Source: Cacajao melanocephalus
Taxonomy: Eukaryota > Chordata > Mammalia > Primates > Pitheciidae
Length of the DNA stretch: 64,000 bases
Assembly: GCA_963573385.1 (NCBI GenBank)
Contig: CAUYLG010005263.1
Location: forward strand, 1 to 64,000
Direction: 5' to 3'
The notes below the pieces were generated by a model that made no database searches, was not told the origin of the DNA, and saw only the letters and a program-made list of their open reading frames with translations. Within the stretch, counting starts at the first letter, position 1. Each line of letters opens with the position of its first letter. Positions 1 to 10,295 of this stretch are shown piece after piece. Both the position numbers and the translations under genes were made by a program.

Positions 1-1617
1 TATTTTATTGAAGATTTTTGCATCTATGTTCATCATGGATATTGGCCTGAAGTTTTCTTTTCTTGTTGAGTCTCTGCCAGGTTTTGGTATCAGGATGATG
101 TTGGTCTCATAAAATGATTTGGGAAGGATTCCCTCTTTTTGGATTATTTGGCATAGTTTCAGAAGGAGTGGTACCAGCTCCTCTTTGTATGTCTGGTAGA
201 ATTCGGCTGTGAACCCATCTGGACCTGGGCATTTTTGGTTGGTAGGCGATTAATTGCTGCCTCAAGTTCAGACCTTGTTATTAGTCTATTCAGAGTTTCT
301 ACTTCTTCCTCGTTTAGGTTTGGGAGGATGCAAGTGTCCAGTAATTTATCCATTTCTTCCAGGTTTACTGGTTTATATGCATAGAGTTGTTTGTAGTAAT
401 CTCTGATAGTGGTTTGTGTTTTTGTGGAATCTGTGGTGATATCCCCTTTATCATTTTTTGTTGCATCTATTTGATTATTCTCTCTTTTCTTTTTTATTAA
501 TGTGGCTAGTGGTCTATTTTGTTAATCTTTTCAAAAAACCAGCTCCTGGATTTGTTGATTTTTTGAAGGGTTTTTTGTGTCTCTATGTCCTTCAGTTCTG
601 CTCTGATCTTAGTTATTTCTTGTCTTCTGCCAGGTTTTAAGTTTTTTTTATCTTGCTCCTCTAGCTCTTTCAATTTTGATGATAGGGTGTCAATTTTAGA
701 TCTTTTCTTGCTTCTCATGCAGGCATTTATTGCCGTATATTTTCCTCTAGACACCGCTTTAAATGAGTCCCAGAGATTCTGGTATGTTGTGTCTTCGTTC
801 TTGTTGGTTTTGAAGAACATCTTTTATTTCTGGCTTCATTTCATTGTTTATCCAGTCAACATTCAAGAGCCAGTTGTTCAGTTTCCATGAAGTTGTATGG
901 TTCTGAGTTAGTTTCTGAATTCTGAGTTCTAACTTGATTACACTGTGGTCTGAGAGACTACTTGTTATGATTTCCGTTCTTTTGCATTTGCTGAGGAGTG
1001 ATTTACTTCCAATTATGTGGTCAGATTTAGAGTAGTGCTGAGAAGAATGTATATTCTGTGGATTTGGGGTGGAGAGTTCTCTAAATGTCTATTAGGTTTT
1101 CTTGTTCCAGGTCTGAGTTCAGGTCCTGGATATCTTTGTTAATTTTCTGTCTCATTGACCTGTCTAACATTGACAGTGGAGTGTTAAAGTCTCCCACTAT
1201 TATTGTGTAGGAGTCTAAGTCTCTGTGTAAGTCATTAGAACTTGCTTTATGTATCTGGGGGCTTCTGTATTGGGTGCATATATACTTAGGATCATTAGCT
1301 CTTCTCGTTGCATTGATCCTTTTACCATTATATAATGTGCTTCTTTGTCTCTTTTGATCTTTGTTGGTTTAAAGTCTGTCAGAGGCTATGATTGCAACTG
1401 CTCCTTTTTTTTTTTCTGTAAATTTGCTTGGTAAATCTTCCTCTATCCCTTTATTTTGAGCCTATGTGTATCCTTGCATATGAGATGGGTATCCTGGATA
1501 CAGCAAACTGATGGGTTTTGACTTTTTATCCAATTTGCCAGTCTGTCTTTTGATTGGGGCATTTAGCCTATTTACATTTAGGGTTAATATTGTTATGTGT
1601 GAATTTGATCCTGCCAT
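1..1617 (-). pseudogene. L1 ORF2 (endonuclease and start of reverse transcriptase), broken
   Basis: The start codon is at 1617-1615 on the minus strand, about 63 bases after the ORF1 stop, the normal L1 spacing. The reading covers the apurinic endonuclease-like domain and linker and enters the reverse transcriptase domain; the window ends before the catalytic FADD box. Short open pieces at 820-506 and 353-159 read as recognisable ORF2 protein, but frameshifts and stops separate them. In an active element this protein nicks target DNA and copies L1 RNA. This copy cannot encode it. Confidence 0.9.
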
Positions 1618-1680
1618 TTTGATGCAAGCTGGTTGTTTTGCCCGTTAGTTGATACAGTTTCTTCATTGTGTTGATGCTCT

Positions 1681-2707
1681 TTACCATTTGGTATGTTTTT
1701 GGAGTGGCTGGTACTGGTTGTTCCTTTCTATGTTTAGTGCTTCTTTCAGGAGCTCTTGTAAAGCAGGCCTGGTGGTGATGAAATCTCTGAGTAATTGCTT
1801 GTTCTTAAAGGATTTTATTTCTTCTTCGCTTATGAAACCCAGTTTCGCTAGATATGAAACTCTAGGTTGAAAGTTCTTTTCTTTAAGGATGTTGAATATT
1901 GGCTCCCACTCTCTTCTGGCCTGTAGGGTTTCTGCTGAGAGATCCGCTGTGAGTCTGATGGACTTCCCTTTGTGGTAAACCCAGCCTTTCTTTCTGGCTG
2001 CCCTTAGCATTTTCTCCTTCATTTCAACCCTGGTGAATCTGACGTTTATGTGCCTTGTGGTTGCTCTTCTTGAAAAGTATCTTTGTGGCGTTCTCTGTAT
2101 TTCCTGGACTTGAATTTTGGCCTCCCTTGCTAGGTTGGGGAAGTTTTCCTGGATAATATCATGAAGAGTGTTTTCCAGCCTCGATTCATTCTCTCTCACA
2201 CATTCAGGTACACCTGTCAAATGTAGATTAGGTCTTTTTACATAATCCCATATTTCTTGGAGGGTTTGTTCATTTCTTTTTACTCTTTTTTTCTGTAATC
2301 TTGCCTTCTCATTTTATTTCATTGAGTTGATCTTCGACCTCTGATATTCTTTCTTCTGCTTGGTCAATTCAGCTGTTGAAACTTGTGTATGCTTTGCAAA
2401 GTTCTCATGTTGTGTTTTTCAGCTCCATCAATTAATTTATGTTCCTTTCTAAGCTGTTTATTCTCATTAGCATTTCGTCAAACCTTTTTTCTAGGTTCTT
2501 AGTTTCTTTGCATTGGGTTAGAATATGTTCTTTTAGCTCAGAGAAGTTTCTTATTACCCACCTTCTGAAGCCTGATTCTGTCAATTCATCACACTCATTC
2601 TCCATCTAGCATTGTTCCCTTGCTGGTGAGGGGTTGTGATACCTTGGAGGAGGAGAGGCGTTCTGAATTTGGGTGTTTTCATCCTTTTTGCACTGGTTTC
2701 TTCCCAT
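1681..2707 (-). pseudogene. L1 ORF1 (RNA-binding protein), frameshifted
   Basis: The start codon is at 2707-2705 (protein begins MGRNQCKKDE), and the last 179 codons are open from 2220 to the stop at 1681. The C-terminal half has the ORF1p RRM and C-terminal domain signature, including the segments ARREWEPIFNILKEKNFQP and LLRDFITTRPALQELLKEAL. The N-terminal coiled-coil half (about 2700-2221) is interrupted by frameshifts and stops. Intact ORF1p is a trimeric RNA chaperone of about 338 residues that packages L1 RNA. Confidence 0.92.
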
Positions 2708-3366
2708 CTTTATGGATTTATTTACCTTTGGTCTTTGTAGTTGTTGACTTTCAAATGGGGTCTCTGAGTGGACATCCTTTTTGTTGATGATGAAGGTATT
2801 TCTTTCTGTTTTTTAGTTTTCCTTCTAACAGTCAGGCCCCTCTGCTGTAGGACTGCTGGAGGTCCACTCCAGTCCCTGCTTGCCTGGGGATAACCTGCAG
2901 TGGCTGCAGAACAGTATTGCTGCCAGTTTCTTCTTCTGCTGTCTTTGTCCCAGAAGGATACCCGCCAGATGTCAGTCTGAGCTGCCATCTTTATAAGGTG
3001 ATTCTTTGGATATACAGGGGTCGGGGAGCTGCTTGAGGAGACAGTCTGTCCATTGTAGGAGCTCAAGTGCTGAGCTCTGAGCTCTGTTGTTCCATTCAGA
3101 GCTGCCGGGCAGGTACGTTTAAGTCTTTTGCAGCATAACTCATAACCGCCTTTTTTTTCCCAGGTGCTCTGTTGCTCTGTCCCAGGAAGATAGGGCTTCA
3201 TTTATAAGTTTCTGTCATGCTTCTGCCTTTTTTCAGGTATGCCCTGCCCAGCAAGGAGATACCCTAGTCACAGTCTGCCAGCAGAGGCATTGCTGAGCTG
3301 CCGTGGGCTCTGCCCAGCTGCTGTGTGAACTTCCACGCAGTTTTGTTTATAGGGGTATAGTTAGAA

Positions 3367-3518
3367 CTGCCTCAGTAATGGCAGTCTGCCTCTGTAATGG
3401 TGGACTCTCTATATAATGGTGGACTGTCTCGGTAATGGCAGGCTGCCTCGGTAATGGCGGAGTACCTTGGTAATGGCAGACTACCTCGGTAGTGGTTGAC
3501 TGTCTCAGTAATGGCAGA
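3367..3518. repeat. 19-bp minisatellite, 8 copies, inside L1 5'UTR
   Basis: Eight contiguous 19-base units run head to tail without gaps; a typical unit is CTGCCTCGGTAATGGCGGA. Units differ at one to several bases, so the array has aged. The second L1 in the window has one such unit at about 35949-35967. Confidence 0.95.
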
Positions 3519-3609
3519 CGTCCTTCCCCCACAGAGTTGGACCATCCCAGGTTCACAGAGTGTTTCAGATTGCTGGTCTTTGTGGGGGTGGGACCAGCCA
3601 AGCTAGATC

Positions 3610-4142
3610 GCCTGGCTCCATTTCAGTCCCGTTTTTTCAGTTAAACGGGCAACTCTATCTGCCAGGCGTTCCAGTCACCAGTTGAAATGGTGCCCGAATT
3701 TGTGTATTTTTGTGTGGAGACCTGCTGCGCCGGCTGAAACAGCCGCGCTGGAGATGCATGGCACTTTTTCATTCGGGAATCTCCTGGCCTGGCTCCCTGT
3801 TTCAGTCCCCTTTTTTTCAGCTGAACGGGAGACTGTCTCCCAGGTGTTCCAGTTGCCAGTTGAAAAGGTGCCCACATTTGTGTGTGTTTTTGTGCAGAGA
3901 CTCACTGCGCTGGCTGAAACAGCCGTACTGGAGACTTGTGGCGCTCTTCTGCCTGGGAATCTCCTGGCCTGGCTCCGTTTCAGTCTGTTTTTATCAGTTG
4001 AACGGGCGACTTTGTCTCCCAGATGTTCCTGTCGCCTGTTCAAATGGCGCCTGGATTTATGTGAGTTTTTGTGCGGAGACCTGCCACGCTGGTTGATACA
4101 GCGATGCTGGAGACTCATGGTGCTTTTCCACCAGGAAATCTG
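3610..4142. repeat. Three tandem units of about 178 bp inside L1 5'UTR
   Basis: Units are 3610-3786, 3787-3966 and 3967-4142, each starting GCCTGGCTCC or a close variant and ending near AATCTCCTG or AATCTG. All contain a TTTCAGT(C) stretch, a GTTCCAGT-like box, a TTTGTG-rich stretch and a GCTGGAGA box in the same order. The second L1 has one shortened unit at about 36105-36245. Confidence 0.92.
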
Positions 4143-4258
4143 GTCTGTGGGCAATAAAAATTCCTTTGGAAATACAGTGACCACTCACCCTCTGTGTTTT
4201 CGCTGGAAGCTGCAATCCAGAGCTATTTCTGTTTGGCCATCTTGGATCCCTCCCCTCA

Positions 4259-5525
4259 GTCATTAGGTCTTAAAACTCCAAAATAATCTCCATTGACTTT
4301 GTGTCTCACATCTAGGGCATGAGGATGCAAGCAGTGGGCTCACAAGGCCTTGGACAGCTCTGCCCCTTTGGCTCTGCAGGGCTTACTTCCCATGGCTGCT
4401 TTTATGAGCTATTGTTGAGTGCCTGTGGCTTTTCCAGGTGCATGATACAAGCTGTTAGTGGATCTACCATTCTGGGATCTGGGGGATGGTGGCCCTCTTC
4501 TCAAAGCTTACTATGCAGTGCCCCAATGGAGACTCTGTTTGAGCTCCAACCCCACAGATCCCCTCTGCATTGCCCTAATAGAAGTTCTCCCTGAGAGTCC
4601 TGCCCCTGCAGCAGACTTCTGCCTGGACATCCAGGCATTTCCATACATCTTCTGAAATCTAGGCTGAGGCTCCCAACTCTCACACTCTGTGCACCCGCAG
4701 GCTTAACACCACATAGAAGCCACTAAGGCTTAGGGCTTGCAGTCTCTGAAGCAATGGCCCAAGCTGTACCTTGGCCCATTTTAGCCATGTCTAGAGTTGG
4801 AGCAGCCATAATGCAGAGCACCATGTCTTGAGGCTCCACAGAGCAGCAGGACCGTGGGCCTGGCCCACAAAACTATTCTTCCCTCCTAGGCCTCTAGGCC
4901 TGTGATGGGAGGGGCTGCTGAGAAGGTCTCTGAAATGCCTTGGAGGCATTTTCCTTATTATCTTTACTAACATTCAGCTCCTCTTATGCAAATTTCTGCA
5001 GCCAGCTTGAATTCCTCCCCAGAAAGTGGGTTTTTCTTTTCTACCACATGATCAGGCTGCAAATTTTCTAGCCTCTTCCACTCTGCTTCCCTTTTAAATA
5101 TAAGTTCCAGTTTCAGATAATCTCTACTCTCTCATGTGGCTATACGTTGTTAGAAGCAGCTGGGCCAAGTGTTTGAATGCTTTCCTGGTTAGACATTCTT
5201 CTGCAATATACCCTAAATCATGACTCTCAAGTTGAAAGTTCCACAGATCCCCAGAACAGGAGCACAATGCTGTCAGTCTCTGCTAAAGCATAGCAACAGT
5301 GACTTTACTCCAGTTCCCAGTAAGTTCCTCATCTCCATCTGAGACCACCTTAGCCTGGACTTCAACAATTTAACCAGTCTCTAAGAAGTTTTAAACTTTA
5401 CCTCTCTTCCTGTCCTCTTCTGAGTCCTCCAAACTGTTCCAATGTCTGCCCATTACCAGTTCCAAAGTTGCTTCCACATTTTCTGGTACCTATATAGCAA
5501 TATCCCTCTCCCAGTGCCAGTTTTC
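4259..5525 (-). mobile_element. MST/THE1-type (MaLR) internal region, antisense, interrupted
   Basis: The sequence resembles the non-coding internal part of MaLR elements read backwards and joins directly to an MST-type LTR at 5526. On the minus strand the order is LTR then internal region, so 5526-5792 is the 5' LTR. The left side is cut by the L1; the rest of the element, if kept, lies left of the window. No gag or pol reading frame is seen, as is normal for this group. Confidence 0.7.
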
Positions 5526-5792
5526 TGTATTAGTCCTTTCTCACATTGCTATAATGAACTACCTGAGACTGGGTAATTTACAAAGATAGGAGGCCTCAGG
5601 AAATGTATAGTCATGGTAGAAGGCGAAGCGAGAGCAGGAGGAAGAGAGTGAAAGTGAAGGTACCACACACTTTTAAACAAGCAGATCTCATGAGAACTCA
5701 CTATCACTAGAACAACGTAGAGGAAATAGACCTCCATGATCCAGTCATCTCCTACCAGGCTCTTCCTCCAGCACTGAGGATCACCCCTCCCT
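5526..5792 (-). mobile_element. MST-type LTR, antisense, partial
   Basis: It starts TGTATTAGTCC at 5526 and has the family hallmarks CTGAGACTGGGTAATTTA and CTCATGAGAACTCACTATC. About 65 bases are missing after 5588, and the 5' LTR end (right side) is lost near 5792. It is the 5' LTR of the internal region to its left. Confidence 0.85.
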
Positions 5793-5816
5793 AAGTTAAC
5801 TTACAAATTTAACATT

Positions 5817-6360
5817 ATGCATATAAAAATACCATCAGACCTGGGGTGGTGGTTAGATGAGTCTCTGCATGTGTCAAAATGTCAAGAACCGTACATCAAT
5901 AAAGTCCATTTTACTGCAAGAAAAAAAAAAATCAGACTATTTTTCCCTGGGGTCCACAAGTTAATTTTAAAATTCATTTGGAAAGACAATAAAAATAAAT
6001 CTGGGAATATCCTGCAAAAGAATAGTAAAAGGAACCTAGCCCCACAGACATTTAAACATATGAAAAAAACTCTTTAATTAAAATTACAGAGTATATTGGT
6101 ATCCCAATGGAAATGAGCAGAAAATCCGTATGGAAATTCAGTGTATGATAAAGGCAGTTCAAATCAGTGGAGAAAAGATGAACTTCAGCTTTTTAATAAA
6201 TGGAATTTCTGTAAGTGTATTAGATTTTTTAATGATAAAATTGGATTCACTCCTCACACCATAATAAATTCCAGAAGGATGATGGATTTAAATGTAAACA
6301 AATGAAACCATATAAGTATTCTAGAAGAAAACATGGGTGAAATCTGGTATGACCTGTAAA
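5817..6360 (+). mobile_element. Old L1 (L1M) fragments, sense
   Basis: Bases 5845-5931 look like an old L1 3' tail ending in an A-run. From about 5940 the sequence reads as the end of ORF2, for example TTTGGAAAGACAATAAAAAT and TTCTAGAAGAAAACATGGGTG. It is heavily mutated with no useful reading frame. Confidence 0.7.
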
Positions 6361-6589
6361 TGGGAGAACCTTTCCTAAAAGTGAGTAGTAGACAAAATAT
6401 CCCCCGCTGAGAGATGTTCACATTCTAATTCTTAGAACCTGTGAATATGCTGTGTTACATGGCAAAAGGGAATTTGGAGATTTAACTAAGATTACATAGA
6501 AATTATTCTGTATTATCCAGGTGGGCCCAATCTAATTAAATGAGCCAGAGAACTTTCTTTGGCTAGTTAAGTAAGATGTGGTAGAAAAG
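6361..6589. repeat. Ancient interspersed repeat, family not resolved
   Basis: Phrases such as GAACCTGTGAATATG, ACATGGCAAAAGGGA and ATCCAGGTGGGCCC are typical of a common ancient mammalian LTR-type repeat. I cannot assign the exact family without a search. Confidence 0.5.
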
Positions 6590-6706
6590 GAGGTCTTGCA
6601 GCAACATAGATAGAACTGGAGGCCATTATATTAAGTGAAACAAGTTAGAATCAGAAAGACAAATATCACATGTTCTCACTTATAAGTGGGAGCTAAATAA
6701 TGTCTA
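6590..6706 (+). mobile_element. L1 3' fragment, sense
   Basis: It contains the L1 end-of-ORF2/3'UTR phrases GCAACATAGATAGAACTGGA and TGTTCTCACTTATAAGTGGG. It is short and truncated on both sides. Bases 6707-6897 show nothing I can name. Confidence 0.8.
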
Positions 6707-6897
6707 GTTTCAGACGTTGAAATGCCCATAAAAAGATTATGTATGTTTAATCATGAGCTTGCATAAGTACCCTTATACTTATCTTCATGCTCATTCTATT
6801 AATATTTTTTTACAGCAGATATTTCAATAGGTAGGCTTTCTAGGCCAAAGAGTATTAATATTTTTATAAATACTGCCAAATTGCCCTTTTAAAAGTA

Positions 6898-7505
6898 CAA
6901 TTAACCCTTGAACAAGGTGGGGGTTTAAGGGCACCCCCATGAAGTAAAAATCCATGTATAATTTTTGACTTTCCCAAAACTTAACTACTAGTACCCTACT
7001 GTTGATTGGAAGACTTACCAACAGCATAATCAATTAACACATATTTTGTATATTATATACTATCTTCTTACAATAAAGTAAGCTAGAAAAAATAAAATTT
7101 TATTACAAAAATCACAAGGAAAGGAAAATATATTTACTATTAAATGGAAGTGAATCATCATAAAGGTCTTCATCTGTGTTGTCTTCGTATTGAATAGGCT
7201 GAGGAGGAGGAAGAAGAGGGGTGGGTATACTGTCTTGGGGTGACAAAGGCAGAATACGTGAAGGAGGTTGAAGGATAGGCAAGAGAGGTAGGCATTCTTG
7301 GTGTAACTTTATGGAAATACATCATTTCTGTTTATATTTCTTGCTTTTTCATTTCACTAAAAATGTTTCTATATTGTACCAATCCTTCCTCCACTGTTTG
7401 CTTTAGTTTTAGTGCCTGTTTCATAGAAGGGTTTATGTCACAGGAGAAGTCAAAAGCAGTCTTGAACAGTCAGAACCCTTTTTCCAGATTGTCTGTCAAT
7501 GGACA
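6898..7505 (-). mobile_element. Tigger/MER2-type DNA transposon, antisense, one end only
   Basis: The left terminus (CAATTAACCCTTGAACAAGG) matches the MER2/Tigger terminal repeat and is preceded by the TA target dinucleotide at 6896-6897. The next 230 bases match the MER2 end, then coding-derived sequence follows. Past about 7505 the match fades, so the far end is missing or unrecognisable. Tigger elements are pogo-like cut-and-paste transposons of the Tc1/mariner group. Confidence 0.8.
7100..7235 (-). pseudogene. Tigger transposase-like C-terminal tail
   Basis: On the minus strand an open stretch reads PPPQPIQYEDNTDEDLYDD and then stops near 7126. An acidic, proline-rich tail of this sort fits my memory of Tigger-like consensus coding sequence. 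Upstream catalytic (DDE) sequence is not recognisable here. The 58 bases at 7163-7220 recur, inverted and unchanged, at 8258-8315. Confidence 0.6.
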
Positions 7506-8257
7506 CCAAAACTCAATATATCAATCAACACATAGTAATAGTAATTGAAAATGAAATTTTTATACAATACTTTAATCTCAATACATTTACATGTCCCCAA
7601 AGCATGAGTACTTATCTCCATATAGGCACATCTATTTGTATCAAAGATCTCCAAGATGAGAAAGGAAAACCCAGTGTTAAAGATAAACTTTTGTACATAA
7701 ATATAATACATTATCATTAATTGCATATTTTTCCTGTTTTTCTTATTTTTCTAATGAAAACAACTGTCAACAACATATATGCTGGTATTTCTTACACAGG
7801 AAGGCATGACTTCCACAGAGATCACATCAATATTTTGAAGTAACTGAGACGAAAAGTATGGGACCTTGTAACAGTTACCCTAAAAGATAAACTGCCTGTT
7901 ACCACCCTTTTGGGTCAAGGCAACACTATTTTTTCTTGTTCTTCCTTACTTTTGATAAGCTGCTGACACTTTTTGAGCATCCTAAACTTCCTCTATCATC
8001 ATCTTAGTCTCCTGCCTTTTTCTAGTTCTAAAAAATGGCAAAATACTATTTTCCTTAAGAACAACATGGAAAATACTGTATTTGGAAGGACAACAAAGTG
8101 TGAGCTAAGTGAAATTGAAGGTGGAAAAAGAATAATATCAAAATATTTGATAGGTTTTTAGTAATTCCATAACTTACATGCATATTTAAAAATGAAAGTT
8201 GTGGTTTTTCTCAAGCTATTAGTATATCACAGATTTAGAAGTCACTACCAGATGGTT
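7506..8257. other. No gene or clear repeat seen
   Basis: AT-rich sequence, possibly the decayed far part of the Tigger element. Short open frames here overlap on both strands and have no family signature. Confidence 0.5.
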
Positions 8258-8328
8258 CCCTCTTCTTCCTCCTCCTCAGCCTATTCAATACGAAGACAAC
8301 ACAGATGAAGACCTTAATGCTCTTACCA
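8258..8328 (+). other. Inverted copy of Tigger tail forming an exon-like module
   Basis: Bases 8258-8315 are the exact reverse complement of 7163-7220 (58 of 58). In this orientation the purine-rich strand becomes a polypyrimidine tract ending CCTCCTCCTCAG at 8279, a strong-looking 3' splice site. A donor, CCA|GTAAGTAG, follows at 8328/8329. The enclosed 49 bases (8280-8328) have an open frame of 16 codons plus one base (PIQYEDNTDEDLNALT). Transcription and splicing are inferred from sequence only. Confidence 0.4.
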
Positions 8329-8426
8329 GTAAGTAGAAGTCATTAAATAAATCAGCAAGCTTATGTTATCACAGGATCATGACCAGTGTCATTCTTCCAT
8401 TAACTCAAAATTTTGCCAAAAGCCAC

Positions 8427-8430
<4 letters not shown>

Positions 8431-8465
<35 letters not shown>
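8431..8465. repeat. (AT)n microsatellite
   Basis: An uninterrupted AT dinucleotide run of about 17 units. Confidence 0.98.
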
Positions 8466-8474
<9 letters not shown>

Positions 8475-8632
8475 TGCATTATATGTATTTTTTTCTCCTC
8501 ATAAATAACCTTGGGTTGTAAAAGTTACATATCACTGCTCTATTTTGATAAAATTACTAAATTTTACCTAACAGTGCAGATTTTTAATAATTAATGTTTA
8601 TAATCACTCAGCTTATATATACAATGTCAAAT

Positions 8633-8848
8633 TACTAGCCTGGGCAGCATAGTTCGACCCCATCTCTACAAAAGTAATTTAAAAATTAACCAGGTATGGT
8701 GGTTCATGCTTGTACTTCCAGCTACTCAGGAGACTGAGCTGGGGAGGATTGCTTGAGCGTAGCAGTTAGAGGTTGCAGTGAGCTGTGATACTGCCACTGC
8801 ACTCCAGCCTGGACAACAGAGCAACACTCTGTCTCTAAATAAATAAAT
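8633..8848 (+). mobile_element. Alu, 5'-truncated, sense
   Basis: It starts inside the left arm (TAGCCTGGGCAGCAT) and runs through the right arm to an A-rich (AAAT)n tail. Direct repeats AATGTCAAAT at 8623-8632 and 8849-8858 flank it, marking a genuine L1-driven insertion of a truncated copy. It is an old, AluJ-like copy. Confidence 0.93.
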
Positions 8849-8858
8849 AATGTCAAAT

Positions 8859-9655
8859 GAACAGACTAAGACATAAAATGCAAATGTTCAGTTTACTTTT
8901 AAACATTTTTGTTAACATGCTGGTTTGCTCTCTTGATCTGTTTCCCACAACTTCTAATTATATAAGAAGGTTGGCTGTAATGCTAATATAATATAAAACT
9001 CAACTGAGTTCATTAGAGAATTCATTCATATATAACTATCTTCTAATAACAAAGCTTTTTTGAAAAAAAAAAACAAAACACCTAAAATCTAACACTTCTT
9101 AAAGGATTATGTTTGGGGGTTCCCTAAATTGTTTCCAAGATTAGTATGGAAAATTCTTGTAAACAGTTCAGTTCTTACTCAGTCTGTGTCCTTTTAACTT
9201 AAAAGGCTTTGTAGTATAATTGCTGTGTAAATATCGAAATTTTCCATATATTGTGCAGTGTACATAAAGAAGTCATCAAACGGTTTATCTTGTACTTATC
9301 AACCTGTTTATTTTTATGCCTCCAAAAAGCTGTATATTTTTTTACAAGAGCAGCTGCTACTTTGTAAATATTTTAATGGTTTCTGTTAAGTAGAGCTGTC
9401 AGTTTAACAAACAATATTATAAAAGATTTTCAGTCTTCCATGTGATTCAACATCTTGAAAAGTGTTTTACCTTGAAAATCCTTTGGAGATTTTAGACTGG
9501 AAAGGATATCTCCTTTGAAGGCACAAAGCCAACAAAAGAATAGATAGGTTTAAAGAATAATGTATAAGATCACCAGAGAAATAGTGCAATTTTTTTCAGA
9601 AGACAAATGTATAAAAGCAATAAGTTCTCTTAGCTCGCTTCTCCTCTTTTGACTC
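8859..9655. other. Unique AT-rich sequence
   Basis: No repeat family or coding exon recognised. Composition, A-runs and TGTAAATATTTTAA-type stretches resemble a 3'UTR or intron, but there is no adjoining coding sequence to support this. Confidence 0.4.
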
Positions 9656-9657
9656 CG

Positions 9658-9890
9658 GCAGTTTGCTGAAATGGAAGAGCACTGGCTTTGTGCCAGACAT
9701 TTCAGGTATGAACCTTGATTCTTTTGCCACTTAATAGATATTGGTTTAGAGCAAGCCAATTAACCTCTTTGACCCTCAGTTTCTGTATCTGCAAATGGTG
9801 TAATGATACCTACCTTAAAGGGTCATTATGAAAATTAGAGATAATTTATGTAAATGGGCTAACTAAATAAAGGTGGCAATTATTATTCTA
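9658..9890 (+). mobile_element. MIR SINE, sense
   Basis: It carries the MIR core in order: GAAGAGCACTGGCTTTG, a TTAACCTCTTTGACCCTCAG box, and a TGTAAATGGGCTAACTAAATAAAGG end. MIRs are ancient tRNA-derived SINEs shared by mammals. Confidence 0.88.
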
Positions 9891-10014
9891 TCCTACCTAC
9901 CTAGCAACCAGGAGTCTCCCAGTCATTCTTTAGTCTTTGTCCTTTACATTTTTATTCTCCCAGCTTATCTCTTCTTTTTTGTCTACTGCATGGAATTGAA
10001 AGTAAGAAATATTT

Positions 10015-10145
10015 TAGAGATGATCTAATTTAGCACTTTTGTTGAACAAATGAGGAAATAGAAGCTCAGAGAGATTAAATGACTTGTCTAAGATCACAGT
10101 TAGTTAAACACAGAGATCAGAACCCTGGTCTCCTGAGTTTTTCAC
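10015..10145 (-). mobile_element. MIR SINE, antisense
   Basis: Reverse-complement MIR core: AATGAGGAAATAGAAGCTCA, AAATGACTTGTCTAAGATCA and AGAACCCTGGTCTCCTGAGT. Confidence 0.85.
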
Positions 10146-10295
10146 TGTTTTCATTCTTGCTGTGAAATGGAATTTGATAAGGTAATTCTAGCCTGGATCT
10201 AAAGGAGCATGTTAAGATAGAACAGCAAAAAAAAACAGTGAAAGAGACAAGAAAAGGAAAAATATTAAAAGGGGAGGTGAGGAGAGCTTTTCCTT

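Larger units (their letters stand above)
1..4258 (-). mobile_element. LINE-1, primate-type, antisense, 3' part outside window
   Basis: Read on the minus strand this is an L1: 5'UTR about 4258-2708, ORF1 2707-1681, ORF2 from 1617 running off the window start. The 5' end is recognised by the L1-type sequence ATCCAAGATGGCC just inside 4258. The 5' end looks complete, so this was probably a full-length insertion. It sits in an MST-type internal region that continues at 4259. ORF1 and ORF2 carry stops and frameshifts, so it is dead. The 5'UTR is unusually repetitive (see separate entries). Whether it is L1PA or L1PB is not resolved. Confidence 0.95.
2708..4258 (-). promoter_or_regulatory. L1 5'UTR (internal promoter region), expanded
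   Basis: About 1.55 kb lies between the L1 5' end and the ORF1 start. The matching region of the second L1 here (35310-36556) is about 1.25 kb, and the two expansions described separately account for most of the difference. In active L1s this region holds an internal RNA polymerase II promoter and an antisense promoter. Activity of this old copy is not known. Confidence 0.8.

Noticed and set aside
7363..7548. Plus-strand 61-codon frame at 7363-7548 as a gene
   Set aside because: Most of it overlaps antisense Tigger-derived sequence.
8431..8465. AT run as an origin or matrix-attachment site
   Set aside because: A plain microsatellite explains it; no other supporting motif is present.
9652..9704. 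A small exon between a CCGGCAG acceptor and a TTTCAG|GTATGA donor
   Set aside because: It lies at the start of a MIR repeat and is too short with no coding continuity, so chance splice-like words are the simpler view.
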